NCBI GenBank assembly: GCA_025351825.1
Contig: JANXVE010000095.1
Coordinates: 1 to 48,180, forward strand
Direction of reading: 5' to 3'
DNA: 48,180 nt
DNA from: Chamaesiphon sp. 341R_metabat_111
Lineage (GTDB): Bacteria > Cyanobacteriota > Cyanobacteriia > Cyanobacteriales > Chamaesiphonaceae
In this document: one piece after another, positions 25,329 to 34,212 of the stretch
Position numbering within the stretch: position 1 is the stretch's first letter
Layout of the letters: every line of letters begins with the position of its first letter
Position numbers and translations under genes: made by a program
The notes under the pieces: model-generated
What the model was told of the DNA's origin: nothing
The model's input: the letters and a program-made list of their open reading frames with translations, nothing else
Database searches by the model: none

Positions 25329-27140
25329 CTACAGTTGCGGGAATTGTGGCCAGGTGAAGTACACTGATAAACCTTTGCCTGAATCGGGGTTTTCCAACCA
25401 GATTTTACCACCGACTCGATCGACTAGTTTCTTGGCGATCGCTAGTCCAATTCCGGTATTTTCTTGCAGATCGCGGGGTTTGATGGTTTCAAATAATCGA
25501 AACACCCGATGATGGTGTTTTAACTCGATGCCTGGGCCATTATCGCGGATAATAAATTTCACCATGTTGGCATTTAGCCGCACGAAAATTTCGATCTTGC
25601 CCCCATCAATGCCTACAGCAGCCGGATCGTGATGTTTGACGGCGTTTTCGAGCAATTCTTCAATTACTTTACGGAGGTGCGCTTTACAAGTAGTGAGCTG
25701 AAGATCTGTCGGCTCGATCGAGATCTTGAAGTTGGCTGGAATCGCTAAATCAGCTTGGATCTCGCCCAGAAAAGCGGCAAGTTCGATTGATTCTGGCGTG
25801 AGCGGCGTTTGGCCCAAATTGGTATATTCCCACAGTCCATCGATCAAGGCATTGAGACGGTGGGTACGCTGGCGCAGCAGTTGGATATGGAGATCGAGTT
25901 GTTCGGATGAGTGGGGTTTGACTTCTTCTTCGATCCACTCGGATAGGGTGGTAATGCCTCTGAGTGGAGTCTTGAGATCGTGGGCGGTAGCGTAGGCAAA
26001 TTCAGCTAGTTCTTGATTGCGGCTATTGAGGGTAGAATTAGTCGCAATCAGGGCTAGGTTGAGTTTCTCAGCCGCTTTAAGATGGATTTGGAGCTGTTTC
26101 ATCAGATTGGTTTGCTCGGATACGTCTCTGATGATGGCGATTGACTGATGTTCTTGCTGAATTTTACTCAGGGAAAGCTCGATCGGAAAACTGCTGCCAT
26201 CCTTTCGATAGGCGGTAAGCCGCCAAATTCGGTCCAATTTAGGCTGCTGTTTGAGCCAATCGATTAACTCCGGCAGGGAGTGTGATTGCGGGTTGGTTGC
26301 AGCGGCAAATAGCCGCATCAGGGGGCATTCTAGTAAATCGACGGCGGTGTAACCAAACATCTCAATTAGGGCGGGATTGACGGTTTCAATTTGACCCGAT
26401 CGATCTAAAATCAGCACCCCATCGATAATATCGGTAGTCAGGGTATCGAGCAGACTATCACGAGTTTGAATTTGGGCTTCGCGTTGGCGCAATTCTCGCT
26501 CCAATAGTTGAAATAGATAAATCCCGCCAACAGTAGACACAATCCCCGTAACTGTAAATAGTTGTTGGAGGGATTCAATTAGAGATTGGAGGTCAGTGAG
26601 ATCGCTGCGATCGCGATCGAGAGCGATTCGATCGATCGCCTGGGCGGCATTAATTTCTTGGCGCAGGGCATCCATTTCTTGCTTACCTTGCTTCAATACT
26701 TGCGCTCGATCTAGATCTAAAGATCCAGTTTGTAATGCTGCTATCGATTTTTGGATCGCTTGAATTCTCGATTGAATTAGTTCTAATTGAGCTAATTTTT
26801 TGGGGTCACTGCCGATCGATTGCTTTAGATTTGCTAGGGCAATAGGTAGAGTTTTTTGAGATATTTTTTCGGGTTCTAAAAATTCTGGATCGCCAGAAAC
26901 TAGGTATCCGCGTACCCCAGTCTCCGCATTGAGCATCACGACTAGTAACTCTCTAGTATTGGCGATCCGTTCCTGACTGCTATCGATTTTTGTCCTGATT
27001 TCTACAGCCTCTGCTCGTGACCACAGCCAAGTTCCCAGTGTTGCTAATAAGCACAGGGCAGGAATAGTGACGATCGCAGCTCCCCGATAAGAAAGAGATA
27101 TTCGCGACCAATAAATTGACAATCGAGTTTTTCCAAACAT
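25329..27140 (-). CDS. CHASE3-PAS sensor histidine kinase
   Basis: The 603-residue membrane protein has a first helix at about 20-40 and an extracytoplasmic CHASE3 domain (about 45-185, with LNAETGVRGYLVSGDPEFLEP). A second helix lies at ~195-212, and a PAS domain at ~230-345 (GVLILDRSGQIETVNPALIEMFGY). HisKA has His387 in TAHDLKTPLRG, and HATPase runs to the end (LENAVKHH, DNGPGIE, GIGLAIAKKLV). The PAS and HisKA sequences resemble phytochrome-like kinases, the usual partners of Rcp1 regulators. The ligand is unknown. Confidence 0.9.
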   Translation of the reverse strand: MFGKTRLSIYWSRISLSYRGAAIVTIPALCLLATLGTWLWSRAEAVEIRTKIDSSQERIANTRELLVVMLNAETGVRGYLVSGDPEFLEPEKISQKTLPIALANLKQSIGSDPKKLAQLELIQSRIQAIQKSIAALQTGSLDLDRAQVLKQGKQEMDALRQEINAAQAIDRIALDRDRSDLTDLQSLIESLQQLFTVTGIVSTVGGIYLFQLLERELRQREAQIQTRDSLLDTLTTDIIDGVLILDRSGQIETVNPALIEMFGYTAVDLLECPLMRLFAAATNPQSHSLPELIDWLKQQPKLDRIWRLTAYRKDGSSFPIELSLSKIQQEHQSIAIIRDVSEQTNLMKQLQIHLKAAEKLNLALIATNSTLNSRNQELAEFAYATAHDLKTPLRGITTLSEWIEEEVKPHSSEQLDLHIQLLRQRTHRLNALIDGLWEYTNLGQTPLTPESIELAAFLGEIQADLAIPANFKISIEPTDLQLTTCKAHLRKVIEELLENAVKHHDPAAVGIDGGKIEIFVRLNANMVKFIIRDNGPGIELKHHHRVFRLFETIKPRDLQENTGIGLAIAKKLVDRVGGKIWLENPDSGKGLSVYFTWPQFPQL

Positions 27141-27414
27141 TAAAATCTATGCTAACTTGGCATAGCTGTTTTGAGCCAGGTCAAACAGAACCATCACACA
27201 AGTTCGCATTCATCACCAAATTTCACCATCTTCGTTTTCGACAATCTTCTCAATCGGAGCCAACCAAATTCCAGTATTTTCAGTATAATCCCCAGCATAG
27301 AAAGTGTGAAATATCTCAAAAATTCGATCGCGACTCTAGCCTTTAGGTATGCCTGAGCTATCATCAGCGATCGCCAATAAATCCCGATCCACAGTAGACT
27401 CACCCGATCGACTA

Positions 27415-28485
27415 CTAGGCGGCAATTGGCATTTTCTGGTACCCATTGCGCGAGAATTTTTCCGCTAGAACGGCTTGATAGACCGCTTCATAGCCATTGG
27501 TCATAGTATCTACCCCAAAGTTATGCTCGACATATTCCCGACAAGCCGAGCGAGAAATCGATGAAACTTGACTGACAGCGGCGATACATTCAGCCACATT
27601 ATTACAGATAAAGCCATTGTACCCATGCGCGAGGATTTCTGGTACCGCTCCCAGTCCCATCGCGATTACAGGTGTCCCCGCCGCCATTGATTCGATCGTT
27701 ACTAGCCCAAATGGTTCGCGCCATTGAATCGGAAATAAAGTAGCGATCGCCCGCCCCATCAGGTTATTCTTCATATTGTGGTCGGCTTCACCCAGGAACT
27801 GAATAAACTCGCCGTCGATTAGTGGTTTGACTTCCCGCTCATAGAACTCCAGATCCACCGGATCGACTTTCCCAGCCATTTTCAGCGGAATACCTGTGGC
27901 TTTGGCTATTTCGATCGCTTGGATGGGGCCTTTTTCCGGCGATATCCGTCCCAGAAAGGCGAGATAGGCGGGTGCATCGGGGGTCGGGAAAAACTTGTGA
28001 CTAGCCACATTGATGCTATTGTAGACCGTCGCCACGCAGTTTAGCCCCAGTTGTGGCTCCCGTTGCGCGTCGGAAATGCTCACATAAGGTTGAGCTTTGG
28101 CATAGCCGTAGATCTTTTGATTGTCAGGGGTGAAAATACCGTGCAGGGTATGTACTGTTGGTGTTTTAGTCAGTCTGGTATAGGGCAGAGCCGAGCACCC
28201 AATGTGGGAATGGATCAGATCGAATTCTCCGGCTCGTTCGTAGACTTGAGCCAACTGGAGCATTTCATAAATCCCGCACTCGCTCACATTTGGATCGAGC
28301 CGGAGGGCTTGGGGGTGAACTGCTGACAATTTGGCGCGGGTAATTGAGTCCCCCGAAGCAAACAAAGTTACTTCATGACCACGATTGACTAATTCGTCAG
28401 TCAGTAAACCGACGATTAATTCAATTCCACCATAGGCTGGTGGTGGAACGCGCTCCCATAATGGTGCAATCTGAGCAATACGCAT
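27415..28485 (-). CDS. Glycosyltransferase family 4
   Basis: The 356-residue protein has two Rossmann-like halves. The N-terminus MRIAQIAPLWERVPPPAYGG is typical of GT4 proteins that bind the acceptor. The C-terminal donor half has FLGRISPEKG, then the EX7E motif in EPFGLVTIE, and GTPVIAMGLGAVPEIL. It transfers an activated sugar, probably for polysaccharide or glycolipid synthesis; donor and acceptor cannot be told from sequence. It stands alone on the minus strand, with no other sugar genes near it. Confidence 0.9.
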   Translation of the reverse strand: MRIAQIAPLWERVPPPAYGGIELIVGLLTDELVNRGHEVTLFASGDSITRAKLSAVHPQALRLDPNVSECGIYEMLQLAQVYERAGEFDLIHSHIGCSALPYTRLTKTPTVHTLHGIFTPDNQKIYGYAKAQPYVSISDAQREPQLGLNCVATVYNSINVASHKFFPTPDAPAYLAFLGRISPEKGPIQAIEIAKATGIPLKMAGKVDPVDLEFYEREVKPLIDGEFIQFLGEADHNMKNNLMGRAIATLFPIQWREPFGLVTIESMAAGTPVIAMGLGAVPEILAHGYNGFICNNVAECIAAVSQVSSISRSACREYVEHNFGVDTMTNGYEAVYQAVLAEKFSRNGYQKMPIAA

Positions 28486-28808
28486 AATCGGACTCCTAAC
28501 TTAGCTGTTGTTGATGACTGCACAAAATAACTATTTCAATCTAATTATCTAGCTCCAGAACGGCTAAGTCTTCTACCAGAAGAGGTATCTTTGAGATTGC
28601 GATGATATATTGGGTGTCCCTAGTCATAGATTAAAATCTCCTCCTTTTGATAGATGCCCAAACAGCAAATAGTAACTATGAATCCATCTATTTGCTGATT
28701 TGTTCATGAAACATCTGGTATATAATTTTTAGCATAACTTAAGAATTGCAAATCGAAATTATTACTACTTCAGTGTAATTAGCTTAATTAAATTTTCAGG
28801 AGAAAATC
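28486..28808 (+). promoter_or_regulatory. Intergenic region with a hairpin and a candidate promoter
   Basis: There is no gene here. A 9-base inverted repeat (AGCAAATAG at 28664-28672 against 28688-28696) is followed by a candidate sigma-70 promoter with -10 TATAAT at 28721-28726 and a weak -35 near 28699. The ribosome site TCAGGAGA (about 28796-28803) precedes the GTG start at 28809. Confidence 0.4.
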
Positions 28809-29261
28809 GTGTTAGATATCGACGAAATGGGACAAGATGAAATCCATGAATTGCTACACAAGGTAGGGTATGGTCATCTAGGCTTTATCCACGAGGGTAA
28901 ACCTTGTGTCATGCCGATGCATTATTATCTCGAAGATACCAATATCTACCTATTTACAACCGTTGGCATGAAGACTCACGACATCGACGCAGATCCCGAT
29001 GTTTGTTTGCAAGTTGAAGAATTACATGGTGCCGAACATTGGCGGAGTGCGATTGTGATGGGTCAAGCCAAACACGTTACAGAGCAGCCAGAAATAGCAA
29101 GAGTAATGACACTCGTCAAACAGCGTGACGCTAATCTTTCTCCAGCAATTAATCGAACTTGGACGGATTCATGGGGACGTGCGGAAGTTATTTCGATTTA
29201 CAAGATTGAATCGGGAGAAATGAGTGGACGCACGACTGATGGTGCTAGCAGTCGTAAATAA
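28809..29261 (+). CDS. Pyridoxamine 5'-phosphate oxidase family (FMN-binding split barrel) protein
   Basis: The 150-residue protein has the short flavin-binding split-barrel pattern: EIHELLHKVGYGHLGFIHEGKPCVMPMHYYLED, then YLFTTVGMKTHDIDADPDVCLQVEE, and a C-terminal ISIYKIESGEMSGRTTD. Such proteins bind FMN or a related cofactor and often act in stress or redox reactions. The substrate cannot be assigned. The start is GTG, supported by a good ribosome site; an ATG seven codons in is an alternative. It is followed by a MITE and a gene remnant. Confidence 0.85.
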   Translation: MLDIDEMGQDEIHELLHKVGYGHLGFIHEGKPCVMPMHYYLEDTNIYLFTTVGMKTHDIDADPDVCLQVEELHGAEHWRSAIVMGQAKHVTEQPEIARVMTLVKQRDANLSPAINRTWTDSWGRAEVISIYKIESGEMSGRTTDGASSRK

Positions 29262-29286
29262 CATTGAGCCATCAAAAAATAGCTAA

Positions 29287-29422
29287 ATAGACCTCTTGCG
29301 TGAATCCAGAATTGCTCATACTTTGACCAGTTAATTAAAATCTAAAAGTCGTATTGCCAACAACTAACAACTAGTAACTAACAACTAAAACACTGTGATT
29401 TTATATTCGCGCAAGAGGTCTA
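29287..29422. mobile_element. MITE-like element, family C, complete copy
   Basis: A 136-base element with terminal inverted repeats TAGACCTCTTGCGTGAAT (29288-29305) and its complement at 29405-29422, near-perfect over 18 bases. The interior has heptad-like repeats (about 29358-29388). The left end matches 21433-21452. It is non-coding. Confidence 0.75.
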
Positions 29423-29438
29423 ATGTTTACCCTGCGCC

Positions 29439-29480
29439 GTTAGCAATAGCGTCTGCTCTGGCAGATGACGCTATTGCTCC
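29439..29480. repeat. Palindromic repeat
   Basis: An inverted repeat of about 13 bases (GCAATAGCGTC with its complement) around a ~10-base loop, immediately before the oxidoreductase remnant. This type of palindrome is common in cyanobacterial intergenic DNA. Confidence 0.55.
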
Positions 29481-29493
29481 GAGGAATTTCTTT

Positions 29494-29577
29494 ATGCAAC
29501 CAGATTACTTAATTATCGGCAGTGGTTTATCAGCGTTGACAATTCAGTCGATTTTGGAGGTTCGGGATGAATGCTAA
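29494..29577 (+). pseudogene. Remnant of a FAD/NAD-binding oxidoreductase N-terminus
   Basis: Twenty-seven codons from an ATG encode MQPDYLIIGSGLSAL, the dinucleotide-binding start of flavin-dependent oxidoreductases, and then run into a stop at RDEC. The rest of the gene is missing. The remnant lies beside a MITE, which may mark the deletion. Confidence 0.6.
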
Positions 29578-29611
29578 ACTAGGCTGTCAAGATCGATCGA
29601 AATAAGTAATT

Positions 29612-30379
29612 ATGTCCCAACTTAAAGCAGTAATCTTTGGCGCGATTGGCACGATCGCCGAAACATCAGATCTCCAGCGTCAGGCATTCAATCTGGCATT
29701 TGCTGAGGCTGGACTCGATTGGAACTGGGATGCCCAAACCTACGGCGATCTACTGAAAATAAATGGTGGTCAAAATCGGATCTGTGCCTATCGCGACCTC
29801 TTTGAGGGAGCCACTGCTGTCGCAAGTCCACTTCGCACTGGCATTACAGATTTCCAGATTGCTGCACTCCATCAAGCCAAAACAAAGCACTATGTTTCCC
29901 TGCTAGAAAATATCCCCTTACATCCGCGCACGGGGGTAGTCGAACTAATTGAAGCATGTAGACAGGCAGGCATTCAAGTCGCATTCTGTACCTCGACGAC
30001 GATCGAGAACGTCAGTGGGATCGGGGCGGCATTATCCGGCTTATTACCATTCGATCGATTCGCCACGATCGTCACTAACGATCGAGTTAGGCGACCAAAA
30101 CCAGCTCCAGATGCGTATATATATTGCCTCCAGCAGCTCGGTTTGACCGCTGATGAGGCGATCGCGATCGAAGACACTTCCGCTAGCCTTGCTGCCGCTA
30201 CAGCCGCTGGTATCACTACGATCGCCACTCCTGGCGCAACCACCTTAGACCAAGATTTTGGAGCTGCCGATTTGGTTGTCCCAGATCTGTCGGGCATCAC
30301 AATCGATCGATTGTCAGCACTACTCCAGGCACGGCGGCTCACCACAAGTTCTAGTCAGCGAGTCGATCTATTATCGTAA
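29612..30379 (+). CDS. HAD-superfamily protein lacking the catalytic aspartates
   Basis: The 255-residue protein has the fold of CbbY-like HAD hydrolases: cap region LAFAEAGLDWNWD, motif II FCTST, motif III RRPKPAPDAY, motif IV AIEDTSASL. Motif I, normally DxDGT, reads FGAIGTI. The nucleophile Asp is Gly10 and the acid-base Asp is Ile12. A phosphatase reaction by the usual mechanism is therefore not expected. The rest of the protein is intact, so it may bind a phosphorylated ligand or serve a regulatory role. I recall cyanobacterial relatives with a similar FGSIGT motif, which would argue against simple decay; this needs checking. Confidence 0.8.
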   Translation: MSQLKAVIFGAIGTIAETSDLQRQAFNLAFAEAGLDWNWDAQTYGDLLKINGGQNRICAYRDLFEGATAVASPLRTGITDFQIAALHQAKTKHYVSLLENIPLHPRTGVVELIEACRQAGIQVAFCTSTTIENVSGIGAALSGLLPFDRFATIVTNDRVRRPKPAPDAYIYCLQQLGLTADEAIAIEDTSASLAAATAAGITTIATPGATTLDQDFGAADLVVPDLSGITIDRLSALLQARRLTTSSSQRVDLLS

Positions 30380-30414
30380 TCGTCAATCTCACATTTTGCA
30401 CCATTATAAAATAT

Positions 30415-30540
30415 TAGTACTAAGCGTAGATCCAGGGCGGGCACAAGACCACGCCCCTACAATTAACCTGTAGGGGTGCCCTTCATGGGTACCCTAGATC
30501 TGCGCTTAGTACTAGTCGATGTGTACTAGTATAAGATGTG
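30415..30540. mobile_element. MITE-like element, family B, copy 2
   Basis: An 18-base terminal inverted repeat with one mismatch (TAGTACTAAGCGTAGATC at 30415-30432 against 30497-30514) encloses a segment with GTAGGGGTGCCC. It is the partner of the copy at 16704-16813, including ~25 bases past the right end. It lies in the leader of the TauD gene. Confidence 0.8.
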
Positions 30541-30591
30541 AGCAATCATGGTTGTAAATTCAAAATAGCAATAGTTATAGGCACAGAAAAC

Positions 30592-31383
30592 ATGAATTTT
30601 CGAGCACTTTCACCTTTTGGGGTTGAGGCTGATGGAATCGATATCACCGATCTTCAAGATTCAGAGATCGTCAATCTCAAACAAACACTGGCAAACAACG
30701 GATTTGTCGTCTTTCGCAAACAGTCAGCCAGCGATGCAGATTTTGTAACTTTTCTGGCTCGATTAGGCTCGTTGACTTTTACGATCGGTGAAATACCCGT
30801 CTCCCATCAACCCGATCTCAATATTGTCAGCAATATTGGTCGGACTAAACCACCGCGAAGCGTCTTTCATACAGATACTAGCTACGTCGCCAGCCCCCCT
30901 GCCTTTACAGGCTTACGGGCAGTAAGTGTACCGACACCAGATGGCGGCACCTTCTTTTTTTCAGACCAATACCGTGCCTACGACACATTGCCCAGCTCGG
31001 TCAAACAGCAGCTTGCAAATGCTCAAGTGCTGCATTTGGTATCGGGTCTGACCTTAGCCGCAGATGTCGAAAGCCAATGCTGGCATCCCTTATTCAAGCG
31101 ACATCCGATTTCTGGTCGGTTAGCACTATTCTTATCCACACCAGAACGCTGTCAGGAGATTTCAGGTATTGCACCCACAGCCGTGGGGCGGATCATTCGA
31201 CTACTGTACCAGCATTCTATTCGTCACCATCGGTTGTATCGTCATCAGTGGCAGCCGGATGATATTTTGGTCTGGGACAATCGGTGTACACTGCATCGAG
31301 CCGATGAAGCCCAATTTAGCGGCGATTGGGCAACGTCTCCACTTCGCGATCGTGTATTACATCGTGGACTGGTGCTGGCATAA
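30592..31383 (+). CDS. TauD/TfdA family Fe(II)/2-oxoglutarate-dependent dioxygenase
   Basis: From ATG 30592 the product has 263 residues. A longer frame starts at 30538 inside the MITE and is not preferred. The iron-binding facial triad is visible: His93 and Asp95 in FHTDTSY and His235 in CTLHRADEA, with the 2-oxoglutarate-binding Arg in the C-terminal RDRVLHRG. The N-terminus GVEADGIDITDL is typical of the family. It oxidises a small organic substrate with 2-oxoglutarate and oxygen. Taurine is only one possibility, and no sulfonate genes are adjacent. The fatty acid hydroxylase gene follows 137 bases downstream. Confidence 0.9.
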   Translation: MNFRALSPFGVEADGIDITDLQDSEIVNLKQTLANNGFVVFRKQSASDADFVTFLARLGSLTFTIGEIPVSHQPDLNIVSNIGRTKPPRSVFHTDTSYVASPPAFTGLRAVSVPTPDGGTFFFSDQYRAYDTLPSSVKQQLANAQVLHLVSGLTLAADVESQCWHPLFKRHPISGRLALFLSTPERCQEISGIAPTAVGRIIRLLYQHSIRHHRLYRHQWQPDDILVWDNRCTLHRADEAQFSGDWATSPLRDRVLHRGLVLA

Positions 31384-31520
31384 CGATCGGTTTCACCAAA
31401 CATCGAAATTCGCAGATCTATCGATCGGTATAAATGACAGTTTCAAAATATCTACCTATAGGTTGATTTATCTCAGCCTAGCAACTGGTATGTTTAGGTG
31501 GTAGCAACAGGAAACTCCAA

Positions 31521-32342
31521 TTGAACGACCACTCATTTGCATTTTATGGATTTGCCTTCTTTGGCATCATTCTCGCCAGATATTTTATCTTAGCGGGGGG
31601 AATGCACCTGTTTTTGTACGGAATATGCGATGGCCTTTGGCCTGCCTTCAGCAATTGGCAGCGGCAGCCAGCTAGGGAAGCTGAAATCGTTGGCGTAGCC
31701 TCTCCTTTGGAGAATCGGCGGAAATTACCACCGCCGTGGAAATCAATTCGACGGGATATCAAACTCTCAGTGCTGTCCTCGATCGTTTTTGCACTTGCAG
31801 CAGCGACGATCGTTTCTGCTTATGAATTAGGCATCACCCGCCTGTATGCAGATGTCGATCGATATCCGCTGTGGTATCTAGCCGTTAGCTATGTTTTGGC
31901 GATCGTCCTCCAAGATACCTATTTTTACTTTTTACATCGTTTATTTCATCACCCGTTGCTATTTCGCTGGTGGCATCAAGGACATCATCAGTCGCATCAT
32001 CCGACACCCTGGACATCATTTGCCTTCGATCCTCCAGAAGCGATCGTTCAATCCCTATTTTTAGTCGCAATTGTCTTTATCATTCCCCTCCACTTTATTA
32101 CTGTTATTGCCATCCTGATTACGATGACAGTCTGGGCAGTAGTCAATCATTTAGGGATCGAAAGATTACCGCTTAATTTTCCCCACCACTGGTGTAGCCG
32201 CTGGTTTACAGGGCCAGCTCATCACGCTGTCCATCACCGTCGCTATGCATTACACTACGGCTTATATTTTACCTTTTGGGACAAGCAGCTTGGTACCCAA
32301 TCACCCGATCGCGATCGAGAGTTTGCTGATGTTCCTCACTGA
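31521..32342 (+). CDS. Fatty acid hydroxylase/sterol desaturase family membrane protein
   Basis: The 273-residue protein has several membrane helices and the three His motifs of the di-iron family: HRLFHH from His139, HQGHHQSHH from His152, and HHAVHH from His234. It should hydroxylate or desaturate a lipid or carotenoid. Start: TTG at 31521, with a ribosome site AGGAAAC 8 bases upstream; the first in-frame ATG (residue 28) would cut off a membrane helix. Residues ~57-67 (VGVASPLENRR) are encoded by a 33-base repeat (31688-31720) also present at 22430-22462, so this looks like an in-frame insertion in a loop. Confidence 0.85.
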   Translation: MNDHSFAFYGFAFFGIILARYFILAGGMHLFLYGICDGLWPAFSNWQRQPAREAEIVGVASPLENRRKLPPPWKSIRRDIKLSVLSSIVFALAAATIVSAYELGITRLYADVDRYPLWYLAVSYVLAIVLQDTYFYFLHRLFHHPLLFRWWHQGHHQSHHPTPWTSFAFDPPEAIVQSLFLVAIVFIIPLHFITVIAILITMTVWAVVNHLGIERLPLNFPHHWCSRWFTGPAHHAVHHRRYALHYGLYFTFWDKQLGTQSPDRDREFADVPH

Positions 32343-32373
32343 GATCGATGTCGATCGTCGCGCAGTTTGATGC

Positions 32374-32850
32374 TCAGTTATTTTTATTATTAGCCTGACG
32401 AATCACAAAATAACTAATTGACAGAGAGAATACAGCAATAGCCATCGCAATTAAATCGTTACTATCTTTTTTTTCCAAATCTAGGATAATAATTTTCCTG
32501 GATACTGCGATCAGAGAAGTAACTATTACTAGTTCGACTTGGACAACATGTTTTTTTAGATAAGCAGTAATGTTTTCTAGAATTTCTAAGGCAATTAAAA
32601 CATTTAGAAATAGTCCAAATAGTTGAAATAGTTCTGAGTTGAAATTAGTCTTGTCGGGCTGCTCGAATGTCGATGTCAATATTTCCAACAGGGAATAGCT
32701 TAACTGAAAAATAGCTACAAATGTGACTATTATCATCCCGATCGATAGGATCTTCGATACCCAACCTTCAATAATTTCTAAGTTATGTAAGAATTTTGCA
32801 TCTTCAGCTATTAGAGATTTTAGATATTTTAATATTCTAACAATTCGCAT
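32374..32850 (-). CDS. PsiE family membrane protein
   Basis: The 158-residue protein has four hydrophobic helices. The family hallmark is ALEILENITAYLKKHVVQVELVIVTSLIAVSRKIIILD. PsiE is phosphate-starvation-inducible in E. coli, but its role is unknown, and many cyanobacteria carry homologues. The gene is on the minus strand, convergent with the hydroxylase gene, with no visible operon partner. Confidence 0.85.
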   Translation of the reverse strand: MRIVRILKYLKSLIAEDAKFLHNLEIIEGWVSKILSIGMIIVTFVAIFQLSYSLLEILTSTFEQPDKTNFNSELFQLFGLFLNVLIALEILENITAYLKKHVVQVELVIVTSLIAVSRKIIILDLEKKDSNDLIAMAIAVFSLSISYFVIRQANNKNN

Positions 32851-33027
32851 AATCCTTGGGAAGCTTAAATAATCAATATTATCGATCGATAATTAATATT
32901 AACAGTTAATAGCGACAACAATTAATCATTGTGCGTATGCGACTAGGGTTTTAAATTAGAGATCCTCAATAGTCAGGGGATTTCGATCGATCGATCCATT
33001 CAGGTAATTCTTGCACATAAATAATCG

Positions 33028-33050
33028 CTGGCGAAGCCTGCCGTAACAAC
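33028..33050. repeat. Partial copy of the small GGCGAAGCCT repeat
   Basis: The segment CGCTGGCGAAGCCTGCCG resembles the left half of the repeat at 22430-22462 and 31688-31720. It lies in the 250-base region between the PsiE gene and the exported protein gene, where I see no other feature. Confidence 0.4.
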
Positions 33051-33115
33051 CGGAAACTATCACGATCGATCGAGTGTCAGAGTAACCATACCTCGAAACT
33101 CCTGTGGTGAAAGAT

Positions 33116-34201
33116 ATGTGTTCAGCTCGATTTCAGCATTCAAAGTCTAGACTGTGGCTGGCTGTGGTTTGTGCGAGTTTGTCGATTGGTAGCGCGATCG
33201 CTAGTACCACCAATATTCCTGCCATGAGCCAACCACCGAGCCGCCCCAGTCAGGCAAATCAAGCTCCTGCACCTGCGGTAATTCAGTCGATTCGTCAGGC
33301 GGTCAAAAAGCAGTTTGGAGTAGCTCAGGTGGCGGTGGTGAGCGCGACGGAACAAAACTGGCCGGATGGCTGTTTGGGATTGGCTAAAGCTGAGGAAATT
33401 TGCACGATGGCTGTCGTGAGTGGTTGGCGGGTTGAGGTGAGTGACAAGCTTCAAACCTGGTATTATCGTACCGATCGCACGGGCAAGACGCTCCGGCTCG
33501 AAAATCCCGATCGCAGTGTGCTACCCCAACCAGTTGCTAGTAAGTTGATTCAACAGGTGGCAAAGAACACGAACATTCCAGCGGGAAAGCTGCGAATTAC
33601 TGAAGTTAAAACCAGAACTTATGATGGTTGTCTGGGCATCTATCGCCCCGCTCAAGCCTGTACTAAAATTGCGATTTCTGGCTGGCAAGCGATTGTGACT
33701 AGTCCAGAGCGTACCTATATTTATCATCTCAGTCAGAACGCCGATCGGATCGTTCAAAATGCTACCGCTAGTGGTGCAAAACGGAAAATCAATGTTTCGT
33801 TTGAAACCTTTGGAACGATCGCACCCCTAACTGCTAACGAAGTTTTTAGCAGCAGTACATCCGGCGATCTGACAGGTAGAATGAGTAGAATTGTGCTCAC
33901 TCAAGATGGCAAAATTACCAGCTATCAATCTTCCCCTACTGCCAGATTCGCGCCCGTAGTGATTAAAACATTATCACTCGATCGATTGAATGCCTTCAAA
34001 AAAACGTTAGATAATCGGCAATTTACAAACCTAAATGGTTTAATCTATCTGACAAGTGCTGCACTTGCTGACTATCCCACGACGACTTACCAAAGCCAAT
34101 CTGGTGGGACACAATTTATCGATCTAGAAAAACAGAGTCTACCAAAATCGCTTCAACAATCGATCGCAAGTTGGGAATCTTTAGTGGCTCCGGTTAAGTA
34201 A
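33116..34201 (+). CDS. Exported protein with two Cys-containing DGCLGL repeats
   Basis: From ATG 33116 the product has 361 residues; two GTG codons at 33104 and 33107 are alternatives. A signal peptide (to about SAIAS) is followed by a Pro/Gln-rich linker. Two repeats of ~75 residues come next: (a) WPDGCLGLAKAEEICTMAVVSGWRVEV and (b) YDGCLGIYRPAQACTKIAISGWQAIV. Each has two Cys about 9-12 residues apart and a GW motif. The C-terminal ~140 residues are unassigned, with a beta-rich appearance. I do not know a function. The paired Cys suggest disulfides outside the cytoplasm. Confidence 0.7.
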   Translation: MCSARFQHSKSRLWLAVVCASLSIGSAIASTTNIPAMSQPPSRPSQANQAPAPAVIQSIRQAVKKQFGVAQVAVVSATEQNWPDGCLGLAKAEEICTMAVVSGWRVEVSDKLQTWYYRTDRTGKTLRLENPDRSVLPQPVASKLIQQVAKNTNIPAGKLRITEVKTRTYDGCLGIYRPAQACTKIAISGWQAIVTSPERTYIYHLSQNADRIVQNATASGAKRKINVSFETFGTIAPLTANEVFSSSTSGDLTGRMSRIVLTQDGKITSYQSSPTARFAPVVIKTLSLDRLNAFKKTLDNRQFTNLNGLIYLTSAALADYPTTTYQSQSGGTQFIDLEKQSLPKSLQQSIASWESLVAPVK

Positions 34202-34212
34202 CTCGATCATTT

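Noticed and set aside
27141-27414. Short frames between the CHASE3 kinase and the GT4 gene
   Set aside because: Low-complexity translations without ribosome sites or recognisable motifs.
30538-30591. Earlier start of the TauD gene
   Set aside because: The GTG lies in the conserved tail of a MITE; the ATG at 30592 gives the standard N-terminus.
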